From NCBI GenBank assembly GCA_027484495.1, contig JAIXSW010000234.1, positions 1-9,316 on the forward strand: a stretch of DNA of 9,316 nucleotides. The letters are read 5' to 3'. The first letter of the stretch is position 1, and the number at the start of each line of letters is the position of its first letter. A program made the translations under genes and the position numbers. The notes under the pieces were generated by a model that did no database searches, had not been told where the DNA came from, and was given only the letters and a program-made list of their open reading frames with translations. Below are positions 1-6,792 of the stretch, piece by piece. Source of the stretch: Gammaproteobacteria bacterium. Its GTDB lineage: Bacteria > Pseudomonadota > Gammaproteobacteria > Enterobacterales > Alteromonadaceae.

Positions 1-1
1 C

Positions 2-2155
2 GCGCTGGCATCTGTGGTGCTGCTCAGCCTCAGCAGCGCCCCGGTGTACAGCTGTGGCCCGGATTTCCCGCTGCAGTTGTTGTCCGAACGCGGCACTCAT
101 CTGCAAAACCTGCCAGAGCCGGAGTTCGCGGTGCTGGTGACACAACTAGCCAGTCTGCCGGCGTCTTGGCCGGTGCCGGAAAAAGCCTTTCACAGTCAGT
201 ATGACTATCAGGCCGACCGGCTGGTCAGCGCCACTGAACAGGCTGAACAGCAGTTATTGCCGGCCGCCGAGGCGAAGCTGGTTGCGGTGATGCGCCAACA
301 GCCGGACGTTGCAGCGGCCTTGCAGGCAGGCAAAGATCTCAGCGACGAACTGCGTTTATACACCGCAGGCGCGGTGGCATTTTCACAAGACCCGAAAGCT
401 GCCGCTGCACTGTTTCAGCAAGTGCTGGCTTTACCGGCCGCAGCACAAAGCCAAAGACGCAGCTGGGCGTTGTATAGTCTGGCCCGGCTGCAGGCACAAA
501 CGTCGCCAGCAGAAGCCATGCAGCTATGGCAGCAACTACGCGATGAAGTGAACCAAGGGCTGGCTGATCCACTGCAACTGGCCGTCGCCAGCTTGGGAGA
601 AGCAGCCCGGCTGCGCTTGGCAGCACAGCAGTGGCATGATGCGATCGGGTTATATGCAACGCAGGCGCATTATGACGCCTCGGGGTATGCCTCATTGCTG
701 CAACTGAGCCGGCAACTGCTGGCGATGCCGGATGCGGACCTGCAAGCGCTGTTGCAACAGCCCGCCGTCAGCCGTTTGCTGAGTATGTATCTGCTCAGCC
801 AGCTATCCGGGCTGCAATACAGCGCGCCACAACAACTGACGCGATTACTACAGCTGCTACAACAAACGCCGGATATTCAGCTGGCCAATGCGCTGGAACT
901 GGCCGCAGTCAGCTATCAGCAAGGCCAGTATGACAGTGCCACCACCTTGTTACAGCAAGCCGCCGACAGCCCGCTGAAATGGTGGCTCAGTGCCAAACTT
1001 GCGCTGCACAATAACGATTTAGCCGCCGCTGCTGCAGCCTACGCCAAAGCCAGCAAAGCCTTTCCAACCGCGCTGCCAAGCCCGGCGAAAGCGCCTGAAT
1101 TCCAATACGACGAAGCCTTTAGCCGCCAAATCAGCCGCAAACAGCTGCAGACCCAATGCCGGGTCGAAGCAGAAGCCGGCGTGCTGGCACTGCAGCGCGG
1201 CGAGTATCTGCAGGCGCTGCGACTGCTGTACCAGGCCGGTAGCGAATTCTGGCAGGATACGGCCTATATCGCCGAGCGCGTACTGACCACGGCGGAACTG
1301 CAGCAGTTCGTCGACACCGAAGTGCCGGCGGGTGCGCCTAAAGCACAAAGTCAGTGGTCCTGGTTTGGCGATACCGAACCGAATACCTTGTTGCGGCAGT
1401 TACTGGCGCGTCGTCTGTTGCGCGAAGGTCAGACCGACACGGCGCAACGCTATTTTGTCGAGCCGCAGCTGCAGCAGCTGGCAAAACAATATCAGCAGCT
1501 GCAACAGGACAGCAGTGCCGGTGCGCTGCAAAACCAGCTGGAACGCCTGGGCATCCGGCTGCAGCTTAATTTGGGTCAACTAGAACGCGCCGACGCGCTG
1601 TTCCAGCTCGCCCGGCTGACCCGCCAGCATGGCCTCGAACTGCTGGGCTACGAGCTGGCGCCGGATTATCAGGTGTTTTATGGCCAGTATGAGTTTTATC
1701 AAAACGATAGACCACCGCTGTGGCCTATCCCGGCCGCAGAACAGCAACGGCTGACACAAACAGTGGCCGTGCCGGATAAACGTTTCCATTACCGCTATGT
1801 GGCAGCCGATCTGGCGGCGCAAAGTGCTGAATTGTGGCCGCAAAACAGCCAGGCTTATGCCGCCAGCTTATGCGCAGCAACCACCTGGCTGATCAACCGC
1901 GACGCGGAGACGGCAGGCAAATACTATCAACGTTATCTGCAGCACGGCGCTTATGTACCCTGGGGCGCTGATTTTGGCATCCGCTGCCCGCAGCCTGACG
2001 CTGCCAGCGCGGCCAACCGACTGCAGGCAAACTTTAAAGCCAGCTTGCCACGGCAACGCTACCTGGCAATAGGCGGCGCAGCATTACTGCTGGCAATGGC
2101 CGGCTGCTGGGCGTGGTGGCGGCGGACCAAGCGCGCGGGCGAGCCGTCAAACTGA
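2..2155 (+). CDS. Exported helical-repeat (TPR-like) protein with C-terminal membrane anchor, 5'-partial
   Basis: The frame is open to the left edge, so the true start lies outside the window. The first in-frame start codon, GTG at 14, would give a signal sequence without a charged n-region. The visible N-terminus (ALASVVLLSLSSAPVYS, then CGPDFP) looks like the end of a signal peptide. The Cys is a conceivable lipidation site, but Tyr at -2 fits a lipobox poorly. The body of about 650 residues is rich in Ala, Leu and Gln. It contains helix pairs resembling tetratricopeptide repeats, for example 'ALYSLARLQAQTSPAEAMQL' and the stretch following 'QLANALELAAVSYQQGQYDS'. Counting from GTG 14, a hydrophobic segment at about residues 683-702 is followed by WRRTKR, giving one C-terminal membrane span with a short cytoplasmic tail. 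I infer a periplasmic scaffold anchored in the inner membrane. No catalytic motif is visible and the function is unknown. The next gene starts 61 bases downstream but seems to have its own promoter. Confidence 0.85.
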   Translation, partial: ALASVVLLSLSSAPVYSCGPDFPLQLLSERGTHLQNLPEPEFAVLVTQLASLPASWPVPEKAFHSQYDYQADRLVSATEQAEQQLLPAAEAKLVAVMRQQPDVAAALQAGKDLSDELRLYTAGAVAFSQDPKAAAALFQQVLALPAAAQSQRRSWALYSLARLQAQTSPAEAMQLWQQLRDEVNQGLADPLQLAVASLGEAARLRLAAQQWHDAIGLYATQAHYDASGYASLLQLSRQLLAMPDADLQALLQQPAVSRLLSMYLLSQLSGLQYSAPQQLTRLLQLLQQTPDIQLANALELAAVSYQQGQYDSATTLLQQAADSPLKWWLSAKLALHNNDLAAAAAAYAKASKAFPTALPSPAKAPEFQYDEAFSRQISRKQLQTQCRVEAEAGVLALQRGEYLQALRLLYQAGSEFWQDTAYIAERVLTTAELQQFVDTEVPAGAPKAQSQWSWFGDTEPNTLLRQLLARRLLREGQTDTAQRYFVEPQLQQLAKQYQQLQQDSSAGALQNQLERLGIRLQLNLGQLERADALFQLARLTRQHGLELLGYELAPDYQVFYGQYEFYQNDRPPLWPIPAAEQQRLTQTVAVPDKRFHYRYVAADLAAQSAELWPQNSQAYAASLCAATTWLINRDAETAGKYYQRYLQHGAYVPWGADFGIRCPQPDAASAANRLQANFKASLPRQRYLAIGGAALLLAMAGCWAWWRRTKRAGEPSN

Positions 2156-2184
2156 TTGCCGGCAGCCCGCATTTTCTGCACAAT
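2156..2184 (+). promoter_or_regulatory. Candidate sigma-70 promoter for fadM
   Basis: A -35-like TTGCCG (2156-2161) and a -10-like CACAAT (2179-2184) are separated by exactly 17 bases, each matching consensus at four of six positions. Transcription would begin near 2190, at the edge of the FadR-like site. A short inverted repeat, CTGCA/TGCAG (2176-2188), overlaps the -10 box. It could instead be a weak stem ending the upstream transcript. Confidence 0.35.
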
Positions 2185-2191
2185 GCAGCAA

Positions 2192-2208
2192 AACAGGTCC
2201 AACCAGAG
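2192..2208 (+). promoter_or_regulatory. Candidate FadR operator in the fadM leader
   Basis: The 17-mer AACAGGTCCAACCAGAG closely follows the enterobacterial FadR operator pattern, an imperfect palindrome of the form CTGGTCnGACCAG. Here the core is CAGGTCCAACCAG, with two differences from CTGGTCCGACCAG. It lies just downstream of the candidate -10 box and runs into the ribosome binding site, a repressor-like position. FadM of E. coli is known to be repressed by FadR, released by long-chain acyl-CoA. Whether this organism encodes FadR cannot be seen here. Confidence 0.5.
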
Positions 2209-2216
2209 AGCAAGGC

Positions 2217-2624
2217 ATGCCACATCTGACACAGATTAAAGTCCGCGGTTATCATTTAGATATTTATCAGCACGTCAACAACGCGCGTTATCTGGAGTTT
2301 CTGGAAGAAGCGCGCTGGGCGTATCTGGAAGATTGCGGCGACGTCGAGTATTTCACCAGTCAGCGTCTGGCCTGGGTCATCGTCAATATCAATATCAATT
2401 ACCGCAACGCCGCCACTAATGGTCAGACCCTGCAGATCGCTACGCAGTTTTCGAAAATTGGCGGTAAAAGTGCGGTGATCCATCAGGTGGTGACGGTCGC
2501 AGGCACGGATACTGTGGTTGCCGACGCCGACATCACTTTTGTTTGTCTGGATCAGCGCAGTGGCAAAGCCGTCGCGATTGAAGGCGAATTACTGGCAAGA
2601 CTCAGCAAACATTTAACCGACTGA
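2217..2624 (+). CDS. fadM: Long-chain acyl-CoA thioesterase FadM (hot-dog fold)
   Basis: The product (135 residues, against about 132 for E. coli FadM) hydrolyses long-chain acyl-CoA to free fatty acid and CoA in the cytoplasm. In E. coli it supports beta-oxidation of unusual or dead-end acyl-CoAs. The N-terminus follows E. coli FadM closely: QIKVRGYHLD, then YQHVNNARYLEFLEEARW, which includes the 4HBT/YbgC active-site block with Asp15, His19 and Asn21-Asn22. Further matches are 'VVNININYR' style strand residues, 'GKSAVIHQVVT', 'VADADITFVCLD' and the C-terminal 'AIEGEL'. The ATG at 2217 is preceded by GAGAG (2206-2210) at a six-base spacing, and starts the family-typical N-terminus. The gene seems to be transcribed alone and converges on the LytTR gene, with 55 bases between the stop codons. 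A general YbgC-type thioesterase is the alternative, but the FadM-specific residues make it less likely. Confidence 0.93.
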   Translation: MPHLTQIKVRGYHLDIYQHVNNARYLEFLEEARWAYLEDCGDVEYFTSQRLAWVIVNININYRNAATNGQTLQIATQFSKIGGKSAVIHQVVTVAGTDTVVADADITFVCLDQRSGKAVAIEGELLARLSKHLTD

Positions 2625-2679
2625 GCCAGCGCAGACAATACGCCGGTTTTGCGCCCAGAGCCCGCAACAGCTTGGCTGG

Positions 2680-3648
2680 TTAGCGAACCGGCAACAGCCC
2701 GGCACGAAATTCGTCTTTATAACGGCGTGACAGCGGCACGGTGACGCCGCTTTTTAAGCGGATCTCACCATCGCCGCTCGGTTCGTAACTCAGTTCAGCC
2801 ACCACCGCGTGGTTCACGGCGAAACTGCGGTGCACCCGGCTAAACCCCTGAGTTCCCAGCTGCTCAATCAGATTGGCCAGCGTACTGCGCAGCGGATAGA
2901 TCCGGCCCTGACTATGCAAATTGACATAGTTGCCACAGGCTTCCAGATATTCGATGGCGCTCACTTCCAGCAGAAACTCTTTATCGAGCTTTTTCACCAG
3001 CAAATGCTGCAGCGGCCTGAACTGTGGCTCTTTTTGTGACTGGCTGTGTAACACATCTTGCGTTGCATCTGTCAGGTCGTTTTGAAGCCCGTCGGTCTCC
3101 GCCGCCGCCAACACTGAAGCTTCACCACGTAGACGTCGCCAAACCATGGCAATCAGCTGATAGGTCACCAGCAGATTCAGATAACCCCAAACATCTTTGC
3201 GGTATTCATACCAGAGTTCACGCGCAATGGGCCCAAAGTGATAGTCATCGCCGGTCCAGCCATACACCAGTTCCCGCATCGCGACCATCAGCGCAACATG
3301 CGCCAAACAAAACAACAAAGACACGCCAAAATGCCAGATACATTGCTGCAACGGTTGGCCAAAGCGCAGTGGCTGGCGGTCGAAACTTAAAAACAACAGC
3401 GGTGCCAGCAACAAAGTACTGAAAGCACTACTGATCTCCCACAGCCACGGCTCCCACCAATCCAGCGTGTTCAGTGGGTCGCGGCTGTGCTCCAGCCAGA
3501 CGGTATTGGCTTCGATACTGTTATTCAGCAAGATAAACACGGCATAAACCAGCCAGGCATACAGCAATGGGCGCTGGCTGATGGTCTCTACCCACCATTG
3601 CTGGTCACGGCGCGCGCCAATTGTCTCGACATCAACTGGTTTCGTCAC
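2680..3648 (-). CDS. Membrane-anchored LytTR-family transcriptional regulator
   Basis: The product is a one-piece membrane DNA-binding protein of 322 residues. Its N-terminal half has about four hydrophobic spans (roughly residues 28-42, 73-89, 103-124 and 155-171). A charged linker follows, then a LytTR DNA-binding domain at about 215-317: 'LDKEFLLEVSAIEYLEA', 'GNYVNLH', 'YPLRSTLANLIEQL', 'FSRVHRSFAVNH' and 'VPLSRRYKDEF'. There is no receiver domain and no phosphoacceptor Asp context, so it should respond to a membrane or extracytoplasmic cue rather than to a partner kinase. I chose GTG at 3648 because AGGTGG (3660-3655) sits six bases upstream. A GTG at 3681 would add 11 residues but has no ribosome binding site. 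The gene is divergent from the acyltransferase gene across 114 bases, which suggests that it controls that gene, itself, or both. The signal and the target are unknown. Confidence 0.9.
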   Translation of the reverse strand: MTKPVDVETIGARRDQQWWVETISQRPLLYAWLVYAVFILLNNSIEANTVWLEHSRDPLNTLDWWEPWLWEISSAFSTLLLAPLLFLSFDRQPLRFGQPLQQCIWHFGVSLLFCLAHVALMVAMRELVYGWTGDDYHFGPIARELWYEYRKDVWGYLNLLVTYQLIAMVWRRLRGEASVLAAAETDGLQNDLTDATQDVLHSQSQKEPQFRPLQHLLVKKLDKEFLLEVSAIEYLEACGNYVNLHSQGRIYPLRSTLANLIEQLGTQGFSRVHRSFAVNHAVVAELSYEPSGDGEIRLKSGVTVPLSRRYKDEFRAGLLPVR

Positions 3649-3762
3649 AGCTATCCACCTGTTATCCCTGAAATCCACCACAAAACGATTGCCCGATAGC
3701 GTCTGCGCGCGGGTTCAGCTGCAATCACGCTGACCTTGGCCCCACAACGAATGGACTTCAGC

Positions 3763-4974
3763 ATGACACAACCTTATCCACAGCGTCGAGCCGATCTGGA
3801 CTGGCTGCGCATCGGCGCTTTTGCGCTGCTTATTTTGTATCACTGCGGCATGTATTACGTCGCTGACTGGGGCTGGCATGTGAAAAACAGCCAGACCTAC
3901 GAGTGGTTGCAGGATCTGATGAAACTAACCAACCCGTGGCGGATGTCGCTGTTGTTTTTGTTAAGCGGGATGGCACTCGCGCTGGCGCGACCCAAATTCA
4001 GTAGCTGGACTTTGCTGCGGCTACGCAGCAGCCGGTTATTGGTGCCACTGCTGTTTGGCATGTTTGTCGTAGTGGTGCCGCAAGTCTATTTCGAAGCGCG
4101 CAGCCAGCAACTGATAGAGCCTGGTTACCTGAATTTCTGGTGGCAATATATCAATCCCAATACCGAATTACTGCGTGAACACCATAGCCCGATTGGCCTG
4201 CTGACCTGGAACCACCTGTGGTTTTTACCCTATTTGTTCTGCTATTCAGTGCTGCTGTTACCCCTGCATGGCCTGATGCAACGCATCGCGACTGCAGCAG
4301 GCGCAGTACCGCTCTGGTTCTTTGCCGCACTGCTGATTGCGCTGCATCTCTGGGCCGTTTGGACCTTACGCGAAGCCTTCCCAAGCACCCACGCCTTGCT
4401 CGATGATTGGTATAACCATGCCAAATATGGTCTGGTGTTTGTGGCTGGTTATTTGCTGGCGCTGCAACGGCATTGGTGGGCCACGTTACCGCGCTGGCGC
4501 TATGGTTTCTTGTTAACTGCGCTGCTGGGTTACATGTTAGTGGTGCTGGATAATCACGATGTTTTTGATGGCCTTGACGACGCTTCGCTGTTGTTACAAA
4601 TGCTGTATAGCCTCGTATCCGTGCTGAATCACTGGGCCTGGCTTGGTCTCGTGTTGGCTTTTGCCGCGCAATATCTGCAACAACCGGCGTTTGACCCGGC
4701 TGGAAAGATCCGTCGTTACGCATCCGCCGCGATCCTGCCGTGGTATGTGTTGCATCAAACACTGACGGTGGTGTTTGCCGTCGCCCTGCAACCTTTGCAG
4801 CTGCATGATGGGCTTGAAGCAGTGCTGCTCGTCGGCCTGACCGTTTTGGGTTGTGGCCTCGGGTATGAAATCATCCGCCGCCAGCCATTATTGAACTGGC
4901 TGGCGGGCGGCATGCCTGCAATCGGGCGGCAACGCACGTCACATGCGACGCAGCCGGAGACAAAAACCGCTTAG
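3763..4974 (+). CDS. Acyltransferase family 3 membrane protein (OpgC/MdoC-like)
   Basis: The product is an integral inner-membrane protein of 403 residues with about ten hydrophobic segments. The N-terminus 'RRADLDWLRIGAFALLILYH' carries the R-x10-H motif of acyltransferase-3 proteins (Arg16, His27), and 'LLFLLSGMALALARPK' and 'LWFLPYLF' are also typical. Such proteins move acyl groups, often acetyl or succinyl, onto periplasmic or surface glycans. OpgC/MdoC, which succinylates osmoregulated periplasmic glucans, is the closest named relative by length and N-terminal pattern. The real substrate is unknown and no glucan synthesis genes lie nearby. I chose ATG 3763 because GGA (3753-3755) lies seven bases upstream and it gives the usual short cytoplasmic lead. 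ATG 3751 and TTG 3736 are in frame but have no good ribosome binding site. It is divergent from the LytTR regulator, which may control it. Confidence 0.88.
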   Translation: MTQPYPQRRADLDWLRIGAFALLILYHCGMYYVADWGWHVKNSQTYEWLQDLMKLTNPWRMSLLFLLSGMALALARPKFSSWTLLRLRSSRLLVPLLFGMFVVVVPQVYFEARSQQLIEPGYLNFWWQYINPNTELLREHHSPIGLLTWNHLWFLPYLFCYSVLLLPLHGLMQRIATAAGAVPLWFFAALLIALHLWAVWTLREAFPSTHALLDDWYNHAKYGLVFVAGYLLALQRHWWATLPRWRYGFLLTALLGYMLVVLDNHDVFDGLDDASLLLQMLYSLVSVLNHWAWLGLVLAFAAQYLQQPAFDPAGKIRRYASAAILPWYVLHQTLTVVFAVALQPLQLHDGLEAVLLVGLTVLGCGLGYEIIRRQPLLNWLAGGMPAIGRQRTSHATQPETKTA

Positions 4975-5018
4975 TACGGGACTGTTCCGGACCGGACCTA
5001 TCGTCACAGCTACCCGTA
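4975..5018 (+). terminator. Candidate stem-loop directly after the acyltransferase gene
   Basis: Starting at the base after the stop codon, TACGGG (4975-4980) pairs with CCCGTA (5013-5018), and inside it CTGT (4982-4985) pairs with ACAG (5006-5009) across a small internal loop. The apical part contains the GC-rich, nearly tandem CCGGACCGGACC. There is no U-tract, so it would be at best a weak or Rho-aided terminator, or a 3'-end protecting structure. Confidence 0.3.
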
Positions 5019-5221
5019 ACGTGCTGGAAGCAGTGAAATAACAATGTTGTCGCAAGTTCAGCTGGCAAGAGCCTATCCCCTTATTCCTTGGAGGTTTTAG
5101 GTTGTTGCCTGCGCTCCTGCGGTTTCGTTCACCTACCCGAATCTTCAATGATTTGAGTTCACTACACCTGCAGAAATGAGCCCGGTCTGCGCGCTATTTA
5201 GCCAACACCTGCTGCCGGTTT

Positions 5222-5251
5222 TTAAACTGTCCGGTGCTCTAGGTTTATAGT
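5222..5251 (+). promoter_or_regulatory. Candidate promoter for the ABC1 kinase gene
   Basis: TATAGT (5246-5251) matches the sigma-70 -10 consensus at five of six positions. The best -35 is TTAAAC (5222-5227) at an 18-base spacing, which is poor. It would give a leader of about 35-40 bases before the ATG at 5295. The upstream gene ends 320 bases away, so an own promoter is expected. Confidence 0.35.
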
Positions 5252-5294
5252 TGTGCCGTATAGCCCACTTTCACAGGGTCAGGTAGAGAAGCCA

Positions 5295-6614
5295 ATGAGC
5301 ACAGCCAAAAGTAGCAAAGTCCCAACCAGTCGTTTGGCGCGTTTCGGCAGTTTAGCCAGCCTCGCCGGCAGAGTTGCAGGCGGGATGTTGGCCGAAGGCG
5401 CGCGGCAGTTGGCGCAGGGACAAAAACCTGGCTTGCAGCAAATGCTCTTAACACCGGCAAATGCTCAACGCGTGACGAGTCAGTTAGCGCAAATGCGTGG
5501 GGCCGCCATGAAACTGGGTCAGTTGCTATCAATGGATGCGGGTGATTTATTGCCGCCGGCCTTGAGCGCAATTTTGGCGCAACTCCGCGCCAACGGCAGC
5601 CCGATGTTACCCGCCCAATTGGCGACACTGCTGCAACAGCAATGGGGCAAAGATTGGCAGCGCAACTTTAGTACCTTTTCTTTTGCGCCAATGGCTGCGG
5701 CATCTATTGGCCAAGTGCACCAGGCTCATCATGATAATAGCGAGTTGCTGGCAGTAAAAATTCAATACCCGAGTATCAGTGCGAGTATCGACAGTGATGT
5801 GGATAACGTCGCCACACTATTGCGCATCAGCGGCTTATTACCCGAAGGCATTGCCCTTGAACCGATGTTACTTGAAGCGAAACAGCAACTACACAAAGAA
5901 GCTGATTACCAGCAAGAAGCCGTCTATTTGCAGCGTTATCGCCAACACTTAGCCGACGATAACAACTTTTTACTGCCAAAATTTTATCCTGAACTATCGA
6001 CTCAACAAATCATGACGATGAGTTTTGTCGACGGTGTGCCAATGGATGACTTATTGCAACAACCGCAAGCCCTGCGTGACCGCGTGATGAGCCTGCTATT
6101 TGTGTTGTTGTTTAAAGAAATTTTTCAGTTTCGCTTAGTTCAAACCGACCCTAATTTTGCAAATTATCGCTTTAATCTGCAGACAAACCAGTTAGTGTTA
6201 CTCGATTTTGGCGCTTGTCGCGATTATGCCGCCGCTGTCAGCGACGGTTATCGCCTGCTGTTTCAAGCTTTGCTGCAACAAAATACCGATTTGCAATTGC
6301 AGGCCTTGCAGCAAATCGGCTATTTCAGCACCGCGATAAAACCCGAGCAACAGCAAGCTGTGATGGCCTTAGTGAGTTTGGCAGGCGAGCCATTGCAACA
6401 AGACAGCTATGATTTTGCCAGTTCCGATTTACCCAGTCGCATGCGCGATGCTGGCATGCAGCTGTCGATGCAACTGCAGTATTGGCATACCCCACCGGTC
6501 GATGCGTTATTTTTGCATCGCAAAATGGCTGGGTTATTTTTATTGGCAAAGACCTTAAAAGCCAAAGTACCGATCCGGGCTTTGTTGCTGCCATTTATAC
6601 CCGAAATCATCTGA
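5295..6614 (+). CDS. ABC1/UbiB-family atypical kinase, COQ8-type
   Basis: The product (439 residues) belongs to the ABC1 atypical protein-kinase-like family. COQ8/UbiB members bind ATP, support ubiquinone synthesis and act more as ATPases than as protein kinases. Motifs in order are: KxGQ, 'RGAAMKLGQLLSMD' (Lys73-Gln76); the Ala-rich loop 'AAASIGQVH' (134-142) that replaces the usual Gly loop; the nucleotide lysine Lys155 in 'AVKIQYP'; 'KEADY' (Glu202, Asp204); the catalytic-loop equivalent 'QTDPNFANY' (283-291); and DFG at 304-306. The QTDPN form resembles mitochondrial COQ8 more than classical bacterial UbiB, which has a D-x-HPGN form. The protein is also shorter than E. coli UbiB (about 546) and lacks its hydrophobic C-terminal tail. 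ATG 5295 is preceded by AGAGAAG; the in-frame GTG at 5253 lies next to the -10 box and is unlikely. No ubi genes are adjacent, so the substrate or lipid remains unknown. Confidence 0.9.
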   Translation: MSTAKSSKVPTSRLARFGSLASLAGRVAGGMLAEGARQLAQGQKPGLQQMLLTPANAQRVTSQLAQMRGAAMKLGQLLSMDAGDLLPPALSAILAQLRANGSPMLPAQLATLLQQQWGKDWQRNFSTFSFAPMAAASIGQVHQAHHDNSELLAVKIQYPSISASIDSDVDNVATLLRISGLLPEGIALEPMLLEAKQQLHKEADYQQEAVYLQRYRQHLADDNNFLLPKFYPELSTQQIMTMSFVDGVPMDDLLQQPQALRDRVMSLLFVLLFKEIFQFRLVQTDPNFANYRFNLQTNQLVLLDFGACRDYAAAVSDGYRLLFQALLQQNTDLQLQALQQIGYFSTAIKPEQQQAVMALVSLAGEPLQQDSYDFASSDLPSRMRDAGMQLSMQLQYWHTPPVDALFLHRKMAGLFLLAKTLKAKVPIRALLLPFIPEII

Positions 6615-6739
6615 TAACGGCGACAGCGTGACGCCTCGCTAAACTGTTGGCGATGCAGATGCCAGTGCTTGCCAAGTCAGCGCGCACTGCATCCACTTCA
6701 GTTTACCGGAAGCATCCACCGCCCCGGACCACAGGCGGC

Positions 6740-6778
6740 GCTGTCGCACAGCTGCGCGCTTGAACAGCGCAACAGCTG
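6740..6778. repeat. Overlapping alternative hairpins between convergent genes
   Basis: Two inverted repeats overlap here. The first is GCTGT/ACAGC (6740-6744 and 6748-6752) with a three-base loop. The second is CAGCTG (6749-6754) pairing with CAGCTG (6773-6778), stacked on GCGCT (6756-6760)/AGCGC (6766-6770) with loop TGAAC. They share 6749-6752, so they cannot form together. The second lies 15 bases beyond the stop of the S51 gene and could act as its 3' stem on the - strand, but no U-tract follows. Its role as a terminator is uncertain. The rest of the 178-base gap (6615-6792) shows only a GCATCCAC direct repeat (6689-6696 and 6712-6719). Confidence 0.35.
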
Positions 6779-6792
6779 GCCACAGCAATCAC

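Larger units (their letters stand above)
4975..5294. other. Intergenic region between acyltransferase and ABC1 kinase genes
   Basis: This 320-base stretch has no convincing gene. It holds the stem-loop at its left end and the candidate ABC1 promoter near its right end. Between them is a possible 25-codon reading frame (5102-5179) starting at TTG behind a strong GGAGG (5090-5094), listed under findings. The overlapping - strand frames of 65-69 codons have no ribosome binding site and no recognisable protein character. I see no tRNA, mobile-element end or tandem repeat. Confidence 0.6.

Noticed and set aside
2171..2191. Intrinsic terminator between the repeat-protein gene and fadM
   Set aside because: The stem is only five pairs (CTGCA/TGCAG) with no following T-run on the + strand; it more likely just overlaps the fadM promoter.
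3024..3422. 132-codon + strand frame antisense to the LytTR gene
   Set aside because: Its composition (His/Pro/Ser/Arg-rich) is shadow-like, and the opposite strand encodes a clear membrane protein plus LytTR domain.
4151..4762. 203-codon open frame on the - strand
   Set aside because: It lies wholly inside the acyltransferase gene, has a basic, low-hydrophobicity composition typical of antisense shadows, and no ribosome binding site.
4939..5148. - strand frames of 65-69 codons covering the end of the acyltransferase gene and the gap after it
   Set aside because: They have no ribosome binding site, overlap the 3' end of a real gene and show no protein-like hydrophobic or domain pattern.
6654..6764. 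36-codon + strand frame in the gap after the ABC1 kinase gene
   Set aside because: It has no ribosome binding site (CTGTTGGCG precedes the ATG) and ends inside the hairpin region, so chance is more likely.
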